From the NCBI RefSeq assembly GCF_914271435.1, contig NZ_CAJZAI010000001.1, forward strand, positions 124,001 through 188,000: 64,000 bases of DNA, given 5' to 3'. Source of the stretch: Cupriavidus laharis. GTDB taxonomy: Bacteria; Pseudomonadota; Gammaproteobacteria; Burkholderiales; Burkholderiaceae. The translations under genes were made by a program, and so were the position numbers. Below, piece by piece: positions 14,803 through 23,079 of this stretch (position 1 is its first letter; every line of letters starts with the position of its first letter). The notes under the pieces were generated by a model. That model saw nothing but the letters and a program-made list of their open reading frames with translations, had not been told where the DNA came from and searched no databases.

Positions 14803-16430
14803 TCCTTCTCCGACTTGCCGCGCAGCAGCGCTTCAGGGTGGCGTTCGAGATAGTCCGTCAGCATGCGCAGCGAGGTCGCGGTGCGGGTCAGTTCCTGCAC
14901 CATGCGGCGCGCGTCCTGCTGCAGCGGCGCGTCGGACGACAGCGTGCCGTTAGCGGCCGACAGTGTCTTGCGCGCGTCCTGCAGCGCGGCCAGCACCTGC
15001 GGCGCGACATCGCCGTTGAGCTGCTTGACGAGCGCGTCGGCGCTCGCGAGCGTGGCGTTGAGCGCGGCCACCGACTTGCGCAAGTCCTGGCCGATCTGGT
15101 CGAACGGCACCTTGTCGATGCGGTTGACGATATCGCCGACCTGCGCCTGGAGCTGGTCGAAGGTGCCCGGTGTGGTGGCGAACTCGGGAATCGGCGCGTT
15201 CAGGTTGACGTCGGCGGGCGGCGCCTTCGGGAAGAAGTCCAACGCCACGTAGAGCTGGCCAGTCAGCAGGTTGCCGGTGCGCAGCTGCGCGCGCATGCCG
15301 CGCTTGAGCAGGCTCGCGATGATTTCGTAGCGGCGGGTGGGATCCTGCACGTCGCGCTCGCGGAAACCCATGCGCGACGGGTACAGCTCCACCACCACCG
15401 GCATGCGGAAGGACTTCTTGTCGGGCTGGAATTCAATGCCGATGGAGCGCACCTGGCCCACGATGACGCCGCGGAAGTCCACCGGTGCGCCTGGCGAGAG
15501 GCCGCGCACGGACTGGTCGAAGTTGAGCACAGCCAGCGTCGGGGCCAGTTCCTCGGGTTCCTTCATGGCCTCGGCCTGATCGGCCGCCAGCAGGAATTGC
15601 GTGTTTTCCGCGGCTGCGTCCGTCGCGCTGGTGCCGTCGGGCGCCTGGAAGGCAACGCCGCCGAGCAGCACGGTGACGAGCGACTGCGTCGACAGTTTCA
15701 GGCCGGACGCGTCAAGCTTGAGATCGACGCCGCTGGCGTGCCAGAAGCGGGTGTCGGCATTGACCAGTTTGTCATAGGGCTTGTTGACGAACACGCGCAG
15801 GGTAATGTCGCGCCCGTTCGGATCAAGCTGGAACGCCACCACCTGGCCCACCTGCACGCGCCGGTAGTAGACCGGCGATCCGATATCGAGCGAGCCCAGG
15901 TCAGACGCGCGCAGCACGAACTGCTTGCCCGAGGAATCCGAGGTCACGACGGGCGGTGCCTCCAGCCCCTTGAATTCGCGCGTGCGTTCCGTGGACTTGC
16001 CCGCGTCCACGCCAATGTAGGCGCCCGACAGCAGCGTTTCCAGGCCCGATACGCCGCTGACCGCGAAGCGCGGCCGCACGACCCAGAAGCGCGTGTCGGC
16101 CACCGCGAAGTTCTCGGCGTCCTTGGTCAGGTCGATGTTGGCCAGCACGTGCGAGCGGTCAGGCGCAAGCCGCACGGACTTCAACAGGCCGATGTCCACG
16201 TCCTTGTAGCGCACCGCGGTCTTGCCGGGCGTCAGGCCTTCGGCCGAACGGAAGGTCACGGTGATTTCGGGCCCGCGCGAGGCCAGCGTGTGGATCAGCA
16301 GCGAAATGCCGACCACGGCCGCGACGATCGGGATCAGCCAGACCAGCGAGGGCAGCCAGCGCGCCCGGCGGCGGCGTTCGGGTTGGGGCAGGCCCGAAGG
16401 CGAGGGCGGAAGGTTGTCAGTCTCGGGCAT
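14799..16430 (-). CDS. pqiB: Intermembrane lipid transport protein PqiB (MCE domains)
   Basis: 543 residues. One N-terminal membrane helix (RWLPSLVWLIPIVAAVVGISLLI, about 24-46) is followed by three MCE/MlaD repeats. Their starts are visible as GPEITVTFRSAEGLTPGKTAVRYKDV, GSPVYYRRVQVGQVVAFQL and GAPVDFRGVIVGQVRSI. A long C-terminal helical part (DRIDKV...LRKSVAALNATLASADALVKQLN) should form the needle tip. PqiB hexamers build a tunnel across the periplasm. The start ATG lies inside the 3' end of the second pqiA gene (14-base overlap). Confidence 0.92.
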   Translation of the reverse strand: MPETDNLPPSPSGLPQPERRRRARWLPSLVWLIPIVAAVVGISLLIHTLASRGPEITVTFRSAEGLTPGKTAVRYKDVDIGLLKSVRLAPDRSHVLANIDLTKDAENFAVADTRFWVVRPRFAVSGVSGLETLLSGAYIGVDAGKSTERTREFKGLEAPPVVTSDSSGKQFVLRASDLGSLDIGSPVYYRRVQVGQVVAFQLDPNGRDITLRVFVNKPYDKLVNADTRFWHASGVDLKLDASGLKLSTQSLVTVLLGGVAFQAPDGTSATDAAAENTQFLLAADQAEAMKEPEELAPTLAVLNFDQSVRGLSPGAPVDFRGVIVGQVRSIGIEFQPDKKSFRMPVVVELYPSRMGFRERDVQDPTRRYEIIASLLKRGMRAQLRTGNLLTGQLYVALDFFPKAPPADVNLNAPIPEFATTPGTFDQLQAQVGDIVNRIDKVPFDQIGQDLRKSVAALNATLASADALVKQLNGDVAPQVLAALQDARKTLSAANGTLSSDAPLQQDARRMVQELTRTATSLRMLTDYLERHPEALLRGKSEKE

Positions 16431-17175
16431 CTTGTTGTTCCAGCGAGTCCCACAGCAGGCGGGGGTCGAAGCTCAGCGACGCGAGCATGGTCAGCACCAC
16501 GACCGAGGCAAAGGCCAGCGCGCCGCCGCCGGGAATGATGGTGGCCAGCGCCCCGGCCCGCACCAGCGAGGCCAGCAGCGCCACCACGAATATGTCCAGC
16601 ATGGACCAGCGGCCGATCACCTCAACCAGGCCATACAGCCTGGTCTGCTGCCGGATGCGCCACGTGGAGCGCATGTGCACCGAAACCAGCAGCAGCGTCA
16701 GGATCAGCATCTTTAGCAGCGGCACGACGATGCTGGCGATGAGCACGATTCCTGCCAGCAGGCGCGAGCCCGACAGCCACAGGTAGATCACGCCGGACAG
16801 GATGGTGTCCTGCTGCGTGCCGAGGATGGACTGCGTGACCATCACCGGCAACAGGTTGGCAGGTATGTAGAGAATGTAGGCCGACAGCAGGAACGCCCAG
16901 GTGCGGGCCAGGCTGTCGGGCTTGCGGTGGTGCAGCGTGGCACCGCAGCGCGGGCACGGCTGGCCTTCCAGCGAGCGCGGGCTGACGAGGTCGCAGGCGT
17001 GGCACGACACCAGGCCGAGGCGCGTGGCCGTAGGCACCTGCGGCAGCGGCTTGCGCTCGTCATCGTCGGTGATCTCCTGCACCACGCTGCTGGCGAACTT
17101 GCGCGAGCGCTGGAGTTGCTCGCGCGCGCCGGCCAGGCCGGGCAACGGGCGGCGCGGTGGCTGCGTACCGCTCAT
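16417..17175 (-). CDS. pqiA: PqiA-type membrane protein, second half
   Basis: 252 residues. A zinc-ribbon-like motif CHAC...CPRCGATL (about 77-105) is followed by four membrane helices of the PqiA domain (AFLLSAYILYIPANLLPVMV, LLAGIVLIASIVVPLLKML, MLDIFVVALLASLV, LAFASVVVLTMLASLSFDPRLLWD). E. coli PqiA is one protein with two such domains; here each domain is its own gene, and this one has the longer N-terminal extension. ATG 17175 overlaps the stop of the first gene (ATGA), so both are made together. Confidence 0.88.
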   Translation of the reverse strand: MSGTQPPRRPLPGLAGAREQLQRSRKFASSVVQEITDDDERKPLPQVPTATRLGLVSCHACDLVSPRSLEGQPCPRCGATLHHRKPDSLARTWAFLLSAYILYIPANLLPVMVTQSILGTQQDTILSGVIYLWLSGSRLLAGIVLIASIVVPLLKMLILTLLLVSVHMRSTWRIRQQTRLYGLVEVIGRWSMLDIFVVALLASLVRAGALATIIPGGGALAFASVVVLTMLASLSFDPRLLWDSLEQQDARD

Positions 17176-17843
17176 TGGCCGGCTCCGTCGGTGGTGTCGG
17201 TATTCTGCGGCGATTCCAGGTACTGCCACAGGTCGCGCGGATCGAACGACAGCATGGCCGCCAGCACCACCACCAGCGCGCCGAACGACCACAGCGCGAT
17301 GCCGGGCAGCACCTGGGCCATGGTGGACAGTTTCACCAGCGTGACCAGTACGCCGATCATGAATACCTCGATCATGCCCCATGGGCGCGTCTGGCGGATG
17401 CCGCGCACGATGCGGTCGAAGCCCGCCGGCATGCGGTGGCCCGCCATGGGCACCAGCAGGTAGGCCATCATCAGCATTTCAGAGAGCGGGAACAGGATGG
17501 TGGTGGCGAACACCAGCGCCGCCACCAGTGCCATGTGGTCGGCATACAGCGCCTGCACGGCGCCCCACAGCGTGGTCTGCGTGCGCACGCCCTTGAGATC
17601 CATCTCGACGATGGGAAAGGCATTGGAAATCAGGAACAGGATCAGCGCGGTGATCACCAGCGGCAGCAGGCGCCGGTAGGCATGCGCACTTTCGCGATAC
17701 AGCTGGCCACCGCAGCGCACGCACAGCGCGCGCTCGCCGCGGCTCAGCCCGGCGCGCTCGTACACGGCATCGCAGTATTCGCAGGCGACCAGGCCGCGCA
17801 GCGTGCCAGCGTCCTGCGGGTTGCCGGTGTCACTGTGGCCCAT
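17172..17843 (-). CDS. pqiA: PqiA-type membrane protein, first half
   Basis: 223 residues with CEYCDAVYERAGLSRGERALCVRCGGQLY (paired CxxC, rubredoxin-like zinc site) and four membrane helices ending AMLSFDPRDLWQYL. Same fold as the gene downstream, equal to the N-terminal half of E. coli PqiA. PqiA is the inner-membrane partner of PqiB/PqiC in lipid transfer between membranes. It is the first gene of the four-gene pqi operon; the AI-2E-type permease gene ends upstream at 17853 on the same strand, so the operon may extend further. Confidence 0.88.
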   Translation of the reverse strand: MGHSDTGNPQDAGTLRGLVACEYCDAVYERAGLSRGERALCVRCGGQLYRESAHAYRRLLPLVITALILFLISNAFPIVEMDLKGVRTQTTLWGAVQALYADHMALVAALVFATTILFPLSEMLMMAYLLVPMAGHRMPAGFDRIVRGIRQTRPWGMIEVFMIGVLVTLVKLSTMAQVLPGIALWSFGALVVVLAAMLSFDPRDLWQYLESPQNTDTTDGAGQ

Positions 17844-17852
17844 GGATGCGGC

Positions 17853-19019
17853 TCAGCCCGAATGCTTGCCCGGCGCAACGGCCGGAGCGTCGGGGTTGTC
17901 AATCAAGGCGGGCGCGGGACCTGCCGCGGGCGCCGCGGTCCTGGCGTTTGCGTCGGACGCGGCCAGCGCGGCCTCGTCTTGCGAACCGATGGTCCAGTCG
18001 CGCAGCAGGGCGTACGCCACGGCCAGCAGGGTCGGGCCGATGAACACGCCCAGGAAACCGAAGGCCAGCGCGCCGCCGAGCACGCCCATCATGATCCAGA
18101 TCAGCGGCATGCCCGTGCCCTTGCTGATCAGCAGCGGCTTGACGACGTTGTCGGCCATGCTGACAACGCCCACGCCCCACACCACCAGGAAGATGGCCCA
18201 GCCGGTTGCGCCGGCGTGGTAGAGCCACAGCGCGGCCGGCAGCCAGACCAGCGGCGGCCCCACCGGGATGACCGACAGGAAGAACGTGACGAAGCCCAGG
18301 ATGGCGGGCGCCGGCACCCCGGCGATCCACAGCCCGATGCCTTGCAGCACGGCCTGGATGAACGCCGTGCCGAGTACGCCATAGACCACGCCCTTGACCG
18401 TGCTGCCGGCCAGCGCCAGCAGGTGGTCGGCCCGCTCGCCGGCAATGCGCCGCATGCCGGCGCGCAACCATTCCACGGCATATTCGCCGCCGGTATAGAA
18501 GAAGAATGCCAGGATGATCGACAGGGCCAGCTGCCCCAGTCCGGCCCCGATCGACAGGCCCGCCCCGAGCAGGGCATGCCCGATCGGCGCGATCAGCTTG
18601 CGCAGGTTGGCCACCATCTCGGAGTCGGCGTGGATCAGGCGTTCCCAGGACGTCTGCAGGTAGCCCCCCACGTAGGGCAGGCTGCTGAGCCAGTCCGGAA
18701 GCTGGGGAATGCCCTGTTCGATGTAGCGGTCGACCAGGCCCGAGAGCTGGTCGATATGTGCCGAGAAACTCGCGCCGGCGTAGACGAAGGGGCCAAGCAC
18801 GATCACCGTGGCGAGCACCACGCAGATTAGCGCCGCCAGGCTGCGCCGGTTGCCGAGCCAGCGCGCCAGCACCGTGTAGGGGTACCACGAGCTGAATGCC
18901 AGGATGGCGCCCCACAGCAGCGCCGTGGTGAACGGTGCCAGGACCAGCAACGAGCCGCCGATCAGCACGACCAGCGCGAACACGGCGGCGATCTTTTCAA
19001 TCAGTTGGCCGGAATTCAT
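17853..19019 (-). CDS. AI-2E family transporter (UPF0118 permease)
   Basis: 388 residues, seven to eight predicted membrane segments. The family pattern includes the N-terminal double helix (VFALVVLIGGSLLVLAPFTTALLWGAILAF), LALSIILAFFFYTGG, ILGFVTFFLSVIPVGPPLVWLPAALWL and the C-terminal MADNVVKPLLISKGTGMPLIWIMMGVLGGALAFGFLGVFIGPTLLAV. Members include TqsA (autoinducer-2 export) and sodium/proton antiporters, so the substrate is open. A proline/alanine-rich tail of about 40 residues follows the last helix. Only 9 bp precede pqiA, suggesting co-transcription with pqi. Confidence 0.85.
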   Translation of the reverse strand: MNSGQLIEKIAAVFALVVLIGGSLLVLAPFTTALLWGAILAFSSWYPYTVLARWLGNRRSLAALICVVLATVIVLGPFVYAGASFSAHIDQLSGLVDRYIEQGIPQLPDWLSSLPYVGGYLQTSWERLIHADSEMVANLRKLIAPIGHALLGAGLSIGAGLGQLALSIILAFFFYTGGEYAVEWLRAGMRRIAGERADHLLALAGSTVKGVVYGVLGTAFIQAVLQGIGLWIAGVPAPAILGFVTFFLSVIPVGPPLVWLPAALWLYHAGATGWAIFLVVWGVGVVSMADNVVKPLLISKGTGMPLIWIMMGVLGGALAFGFLGVFIGPTLLAVAYALLRDWTIGSQDEAALAASDANARTAAPAAGPAPALIDNPDAPAVAPGKHSG

Positions 19020-19195
19020 GACTTCTCCCCAACGCCGCCGGAGTGACGGAAACGGCGTAAATATAGCTTACGTCAGTCCCGGCGACGGCGAGAGGGGCAT
19101 TTCAGGTGCGTGAGCAGGCACCCGTGCGGACGTGGCCGGGGACAAGCCACAGTGCCACAGCTATGTGACATGCGCCAGCACCGCACGGAAAGCGG

Positions 19196-19219
19196 AAGCG
19201 GGCGCCGTAGCGCCCGCTT
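19196..19219 (-). terminator. Hairpin terminator of the HPP-CBS gene
   Basis: Perfect arms AAGCGGGCGC and GCGCCCGCTT with a 4-base loop, 28 bp after the stop codon of the minus-strand gene ending at 19247. The following minus-strand bases include CCGCTTTCC, a weak T-rich tail. Confidence 0.6.
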
Positions 19220-19246
19220 GCCAGGGTAGAAGAAGGAAGGGGGAGG

Positions 19247-20386
19247 TCAGGCCGTGGCGCTCATCACGCCGTCCTTGAGCAGCGCGGCGACCAGGTCCGA
19301 CTGCGTCACCATGCCGACCACGCGGTGATGGTCGTCGATGACGGGCGCGTGATGCAGGCCGCCGTCGCTGAATGCCTGCGCCAGTTCCACCATGGGCTGG
19401 TCGGCGCGTGCGGTGACCACGGCGCGCGTCATCAGGTCGCGCACCGTGCCGGCCAGGCGGCGCGCACCGGTATCGCGCTGCGCGGCGAAGAAATCGCTCT
19501 GGGTGACGATGCCCAGGAGCTTGCGGTGTTCGTCCACCACCGGAAGCGCCTTGATGCGGTGCCGCGTGAGCAGGTGCGAGGCCTCGGTGGCCGGTTGTTC
19601 GGGGCGCACCGTCACCACGTCGCGCGACATGATTTCCGAGCACAGCACGTTGCCGAAGCGGCGCCGGTAAGCCCGCAGCTGCGAGGCCACCAGGATGGCT
19701 TCCAGGTCATCTTCTTCGATGTCGAGGAACTCGCCGCGCGCCTGCAGTGCGTCATGCAGGTCCGCGCGCGTGAAGCCCACGCGCTGTCCGGGCGGAACGT
19801 CACTGGTGTGGTGCTGCACCGGCGGCTCGGGCGGCCGGTGCGGATAGCGCCGCCGCGACAGGTTGTTGAAGGCCAGCGCCATCAGCAACAGCAGCATCGA
19901 ATTGAACAGCACCGGCACCACCACGAAGCCGAAGCCCAGCGCACTGACCGCGGGTCCGCCGAAAACCGCGGTGATCGCCACGGCGCCGCTGGGCGGGTGC
20001 ACGCAACGGAACTGGAACATCATCGCGATGGCGACCGCCACTGCGGTGGCGGCGGCCAGCCCGGGGTCCGGAATCCAGCGCGCGCAGGCTACGCCGATCA
20101 ACGCCGCGACCAGGTTGCCGCCGATAATCGACCACGGTTGCGCAAGCGGGCTGGAAGGCACGGCGAACAGCAGCACCGCCGAGGCGCCCATCGGCGCGAC
20201 AAACCATGGGTTGAAGCCGCCGAGCGTCTGGTGGCTGATCCACTCGGTGAGGAACAGGCCAAGCAGCGCGCCGATGCAGCTCTTGATGCGCTCGATGCGG
20301 CTGGCCGAAACCGGCAGTGGAACGAATGTGCGCAACCAGGCACGGGCGTTGTCTGCAAGTGCAGCGACGGGGGGGGCGGATGACAT
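19247..20386 (-). CDS. HPP family membrane protein with C-terminal CBS pair
   Basis: 379 residues. The first half has five membrane helices with the family's signature, seen here as CVHPPSGAVAITAVFGG, preceded by GASAVLLFAVPSSPLAQPW. The second half carries two CBS domains (about 250-375; SEIMSRDVVTVRPEQPA...DEHRKLLGIVTQSDF and VRDLMTRAVVTARADQP...DDHHRVVGMVTQSDL). HPP proteins have been linked to nitrite transport in chloroplasts, and bacterial roles are unclear. The CBS pair suggests gating by adenine nucleotides. Divergent from the ClC-CBS gene, sharing the palindromic operator at 20417-20439. Confidence 0.85.
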   Translation of the reverse strand: MSSAPPVAALADNARAWLRTFVPLPVSASRIERIKSCIGALLGLFLTEWISHQTLGGFNPWFVAPMGASAVLLFAVPSSPLAQPWSIIGGNLVAALIGVACARWIPDPGLAAATAVAVAIAMMFQFRCVHPPSGAVAITAVFGGPAVSALGFGFVVVPVLFNSMLLLLMALAFNNLSRRRYPHRPPEPPVQHHTSDVPPGQRVGFTRADLHDALQARGEFLDIEEDDLEAILVASQLRAYRRRFGNVLCSEIMSRDVVTVRPEQPATEASHLLTRHRIKALPVVDEHRKLLGIVTQSDFFAAQRDTGARRLAGTVRDLMTRAVVTARADQPMVELAQAFSDGGLHHAPVIDDHHRVVGMVTQSDLVAALLKDGVMSATA

Positions 20387-20416
20387 TCTTGAACGGGGGC
20401 GTTGGAATGGTGCCGT

Positions 20417-20439
20417 AATATATCACGGGGTGATATATT
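20417..20439. promoter_or_regulatory. Perfect palindrome, probable operator between divergent membrane-protein genes
   Basis: AATATATCAC-GGG-GTGATATATT, ten-base arms with no mismatch, in an otherwise GC-rich region, 31 bp from the start of the HPP-CBS gene and 83 bp from the ClC start. The AT-rich dyad is typical of a dimeric repressor or activator site overlapping a promoter. The cognate regulator is not identified. Confidence 0.65.
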
Positions 20440-20521
20440 TGGCCGCCTCTGGCAGGGTCCGTGTTTTGCGAAAGCTCCGCGTTGATTCTTGCCGCATCGC
20501 ACAAGAATCCTTGGAGCCCCC

Positions 20522-22285
20522 ATGCATACCGAAAAACGCGACTATGCCGTCAGCCACCACCTGTTGTTGCTGTGCGGCATTGCATTGGTGATCGGCGTCG
20601 TCAGCACGCTGGCCGCCGCCTTGCTGCTGAACCTGATCCGCTTCTTCACCAACCTGTTTTTCTTCCAGACCCTGTCGCTGGCCGAGCACTCGCCCGCGCA
20701 GCATACGCTTGGCGCCTGGGTCATCGTCGTGCCGGTGCTGGGCGGGCTCATCGTCGGCCTGATGGCGCGCTACGGCAGCGACAAGATCCGCGGCCACGGC
20801 ATTCCCGAAGCGATCGAGGCCGTGCTGTTCGGCAAGAGCAAGATGTCGCCGCGCGTGGCGGTGCTCAAGCCGCTGTCGTCGGGCATCGTGATCGGCAGCG
20901 GCGGCCCGTTCGGTGCGGAGGGGCCGATCATCATGACCGGCGGATCGCTGGCGTCGCTGCTCGCGCAGTACCTGCACCTGACCGCCGGCGAGCGCAAGTC
21001 CCTGCTGGTGGCGGGCGCCTGTGCCGGCATGACCGCCATCTTCGGTACGCCGGTGGCGGCGCTGCTGCTCGCCATCGAGCTGCTGCTGTTCGAACTGCGC
21101 CCGCGCAGCCTGTTGCCGGTGGCGCTTGCCTGCGCGGTAGCCGGTTTCATGCGTCCGTTCTTCTTCGAAGCCGGTCCGCTGTTCCCGCTGCAGACCGCGC
21201 CGGCCGGCCCCGTGGCGCTGGGCTCGTGCGTGCTGGCCGGGCTCTTGTGCGGTGCGCTCGGCGCACTGCTCACGCTGGCGCTGTACCGTACCGAAGACGC
21301 GTTTTCGCGGCTGCCGGTGCACTGGATGTGGTGGCCCGCCATCGGCGGCCTGCTGGTCGGTATCGGCGGCTATTTCGAGCCGCGCGCGCTCGGCGTCGGC
21401 TATGACGTGATTGGCGACCTGCTCAACAACCACCTTGCCATCAGCGTGGCGGTGGCGTTGCTCGTGGTCAAGGCGCTGATCTGGATTGCGGCGCTCGGTT
21501 CGGGCACCTCGGGCGGCGTGCTGGCACCGCTGCTGATGCTCGGCGCCGGCCTGGGCACGGTGCTGGCGCCGTGGTTGCCGGGCGGCTCGCCGCAATTGTG
21601 GGCGCTGGTCTGCATGGCCGGCGTGCTGGGCAGCGTGCTGGGCGCGCCGCTCACGGCCATCGTGTTCGCGTTCGGGCTCACGCACAACACCGAGGCGCTG
21701 CTGCCGCTGCTGCTGACCACCGCGGTGGCCTATGGCTTCTCGGTGCTGACCATGAAGCGCTCGATCATGACCGAGAAGATCGCGCGGCGCGGCCTGCATA
21801 TCTATCGCGAGTACGGCGTCGATCCGCTCGAACGCGCCCACGTGGCCGAGCTGATGACCCGGGACGTCATTGCCATCGACGCCGACCTGCCGGTGGCCGA
21901 GGCGACAGCCCGCTACTTCAGCGAGCATGCCGCGCACCGCGCCTATCCCGTGGTGTCGGACGGCCGCGTGCTGGGCATGCTGGACCGCGCCACGGTGCGC
22001 GGCGCGGCCGCCGGATCGGCGCCGTCAGACCTGCGCTGCCGTGACCTGCTGGTCGCGCAGGCCCAGGTGCTGGTGCCGTCCCAGACCGCGCGCGCGGCGG
22101 CGGGCAGCATGGCGGCGTCGAGCGTGGCGCGGCTGCCCGTGGTGGAGAGCACCGACACCATGCGGCTGATCGGCATCGTCTCGCTGCGCGACCTGCTGCA
22201 GCCGAGCGGCCAGGTCTTCCACGAGGAGTTCCGGCGCGAGCGCTTGCGCGGCGCCGCAACCGGCAAGCTGAGCGCTACGCGCTAG
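20522..22285 (+). CDS. ClC-family chloride channel/antiporter with C-terminal CBS pair
   Basis: 587 residues. ClC selectivity-filter segments are visible: GSGGPFGAEGPIIMTGG (GxEGP with the gating glutamate), GTPVAALLLAIELLLFE and GTSGGVLAPLLMLGAGLG. About ten to twelve hydrophobic segments end near residue 420, followed by two CBS domains (VAELMTRDVIAIDADLPVAEA and LRCRDLLVAQAQVLVPSQT). It moves Cl- or similar anions across the inner membrane, with nucleotide sensing by CBS likely. ATG 20522 is preceded by GGAG; the frame opens at TTG 20489. Possible relation: both genes flanking the operator are anion-type transporters with CBS pairs. Confidence 0.9.
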   Translation: MHTEKRDYAVSHHLLLLCGIALVIGVVSTLAAALLLNLIRFFTNLFFFQTLSLAEHSPAQHTLGAWVIVVPVLGGLIVGLMARYGSDKIRGHGIPEAIEAVLFGKSKMSPRVAVLKPLSSGIVIGSGGPFGAEGPIIMTGGSLASLLAQYLHLTAGERKSLLVAGACAGMTAIFGTPVAALLLAIELLLFELRPRSLLPVALACAVAGFMRPFFFEAGPLFPLQTAPAGPVALGSCVLAGLLCGALGALLTLALYRTEDAFSRLPVHWMWWPAIGGLLVGIGGYFEPRALGVGYDVIGDLLNNHLAISVAVALLVVKALIWIAALGSGTSGGVLAPLLMLGAGLGTVLAPWLPGGSPQLWALVCMAGVLGSVLGAPLTAIVFAFGLTHNTEALLPLLLTTAVAYGFSVLTMKRSIMTEKIARRGLHIYREYGVDPLERAHVAELMTRDVIAIDADLPVAEATARYFSEHAAHRAYPVVSDGRVLGMLDRATVRGAAAGSAPSDLRCRDLLVAQAQVLVPSQTARAAAGSMAASSVARLPVVESTDTMRLIGIVSLRDLLQPSGQVFHEEFRRERLRGAATGKLSATR

Positions 22286-22309
22286 TCCGCTGCGTCAGTC
22301 GAAAAGCAC

Positions 22310-22343
22310 CCCCGAGCGGCTGCGCCTCAAGGCCGCTCGAGGG
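22310..22343 (+). terminator. Terminator hairpin of the ClC gene, tail displaced by an insertion
   Basis: Arms CCCCGAGCGGC and GCCGCTCGAGGG follow the ClC stop by 24 bp. The T-rich tail expected next (GCGTTTTCTC) is found only at 22480-22489, on the other side of a 128-bp element at 22344-22471. Without the element the sequence would be a standard, roughly symmetric terminator (AAAAGC ... GCGTTTT). Confidence 0.65.
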
Positions 22344-22471
22344 CGTAATGCTGTTCAGTTAACCACTGTCGTTCCCGCGCAGGCGGGAACCCAGTGACTT
22401 CAGAAGACGCTGGATTCCCGCCTGCGCGGGAATGACAGTGGCGCTTGAGACCTTAACTGAACGGCATTACG
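22344..22471. repeat. Short MITE-like element with terminal inverted repeats and 8-bp target duplication
   Basis: Ends are inverted copies: CGTAATGCTGTTCAGTTAA at the left and TTAACTGAACGGCATTACG at the right (one mismatch). The element is flanked by CTCGAGGG at 22336-22343 and 22472-22479. The interior is the dispersed palindrome GTTCCCGCGCAGGCGGGAAC...CTGGATTCCCGCCTGCGCGGG. It has no coding capacity; mobilisation by a transposase elsewhere in the genome is inferred. Confidence 0.75.
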
Positions 22472-22500
22472 CTCGAGGGCGTTTTCTCTGACGTAGTGGA

Positions 22501-22923
22501 CTAAAGCTTGTAAGTCGACAGCAGGATGCTGGTCTCGGTGGCACTGATGCCGTCGATCAGCCGGATCCGGTCCAGCGTGCGGTCGAACGCTTCCAGCGTG
22601 TCGGCGCGCAGCTCCGCAATGATGTCCCAGCGGCCGTTGGTAGTGTGCAGCGCCTGCACATTCGGCTCGCCGCGCAAGGCCTGCAGCACGGCGCGGGCCT
22701 TGTTGCCTTCCACTGCCACCGTCATCCACGCGCGGATGCGGTGCGGCTCGGCTTCCGGCCGCAGCCGCACCGTATAGCCGACGATCAGTCCTTCCTTTTC
22801 CAGTTTGTCGATGCGGTTCTGCACGGTCGCGCGCGACACGCGCAGCGCCTGCGCTAGCGCCGTGACCGGCGTACGGGCGTTGTCGCGGAGCAGGGACAGC
22901 AGTTGGTGATCAATGGCATCCAT
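22501..22923 (-). CDS. Lrp/AsnC-family transcriptional regulator
   Basis: 140 residues. The N-terminal helix-turn-helix (MDAIDHQLLSLLRDNARTPVTALAQALRVSRATVQNRIDKLEKEGLIVGYTV) is followed by the RAM ligand-binding domain (AWMTVAVEGNKARAVLQALRGEPNVQALHTTNGRWDIIAELRADTLEAFDRTLDRIRLIDGISATETSILL). The divergent neighbours encode a CtlX-like hydrolase and ornithine cyclodeaminase, so an amino acid of the arginine/citrulline/ornithine group is the likely effector. Start is ATG 22923. A dyad at 22953-22967 in the shared promoter region is a candidate binding site. Confidence 0.9.
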   Translation of the reverse strand: MDAIDHQLLSLLRDNARTPVTALAQALRVSRATVQNRIDKLEKEGLIVGYTVRLRPEAEPHRIRAWMTVAVEGNKARAVLQALRGEPNVQALHTTNGRWDIIAELRADTLEAFDRTLDRIRLIDGISATETSILLSTYKL

Positions 22924-22952
22924 GGGACTGACATTTCGCTGTAGATGGCTGG

Positions 22953-22967
22953 CGATTTGCCAAATCG
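22953..22967. promoter_or_regulatory. Palindrome in the Lrp/CtlX divergent promoter region
   Basis: CGATTTG-C-CAAATCG, perfect 7-base arms, 30 bp before the regulator start and 113 bp before the hydrolase start. The size and AT-rich centre suit an Lrp/AsnC-type site. Assignment is positional. Confidence 0.55.
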
Positions 22968-23079
22968 TCAGGACATTTTGCGCAAGTTGCTGGCTATTAG
23001 TTAACACCGGCCTGCACCAAAATGCAATCGAACAAGAACTGCGTGGCAGCCCGGCTGCCAACGCCCCCAAGGAGCCGCC

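Noticed and set aside
14757..16538. 593-residue plus-strand ORF opposite pqiB
   Set aside because: Shadow frame of the MCE gene with no protein-family features.
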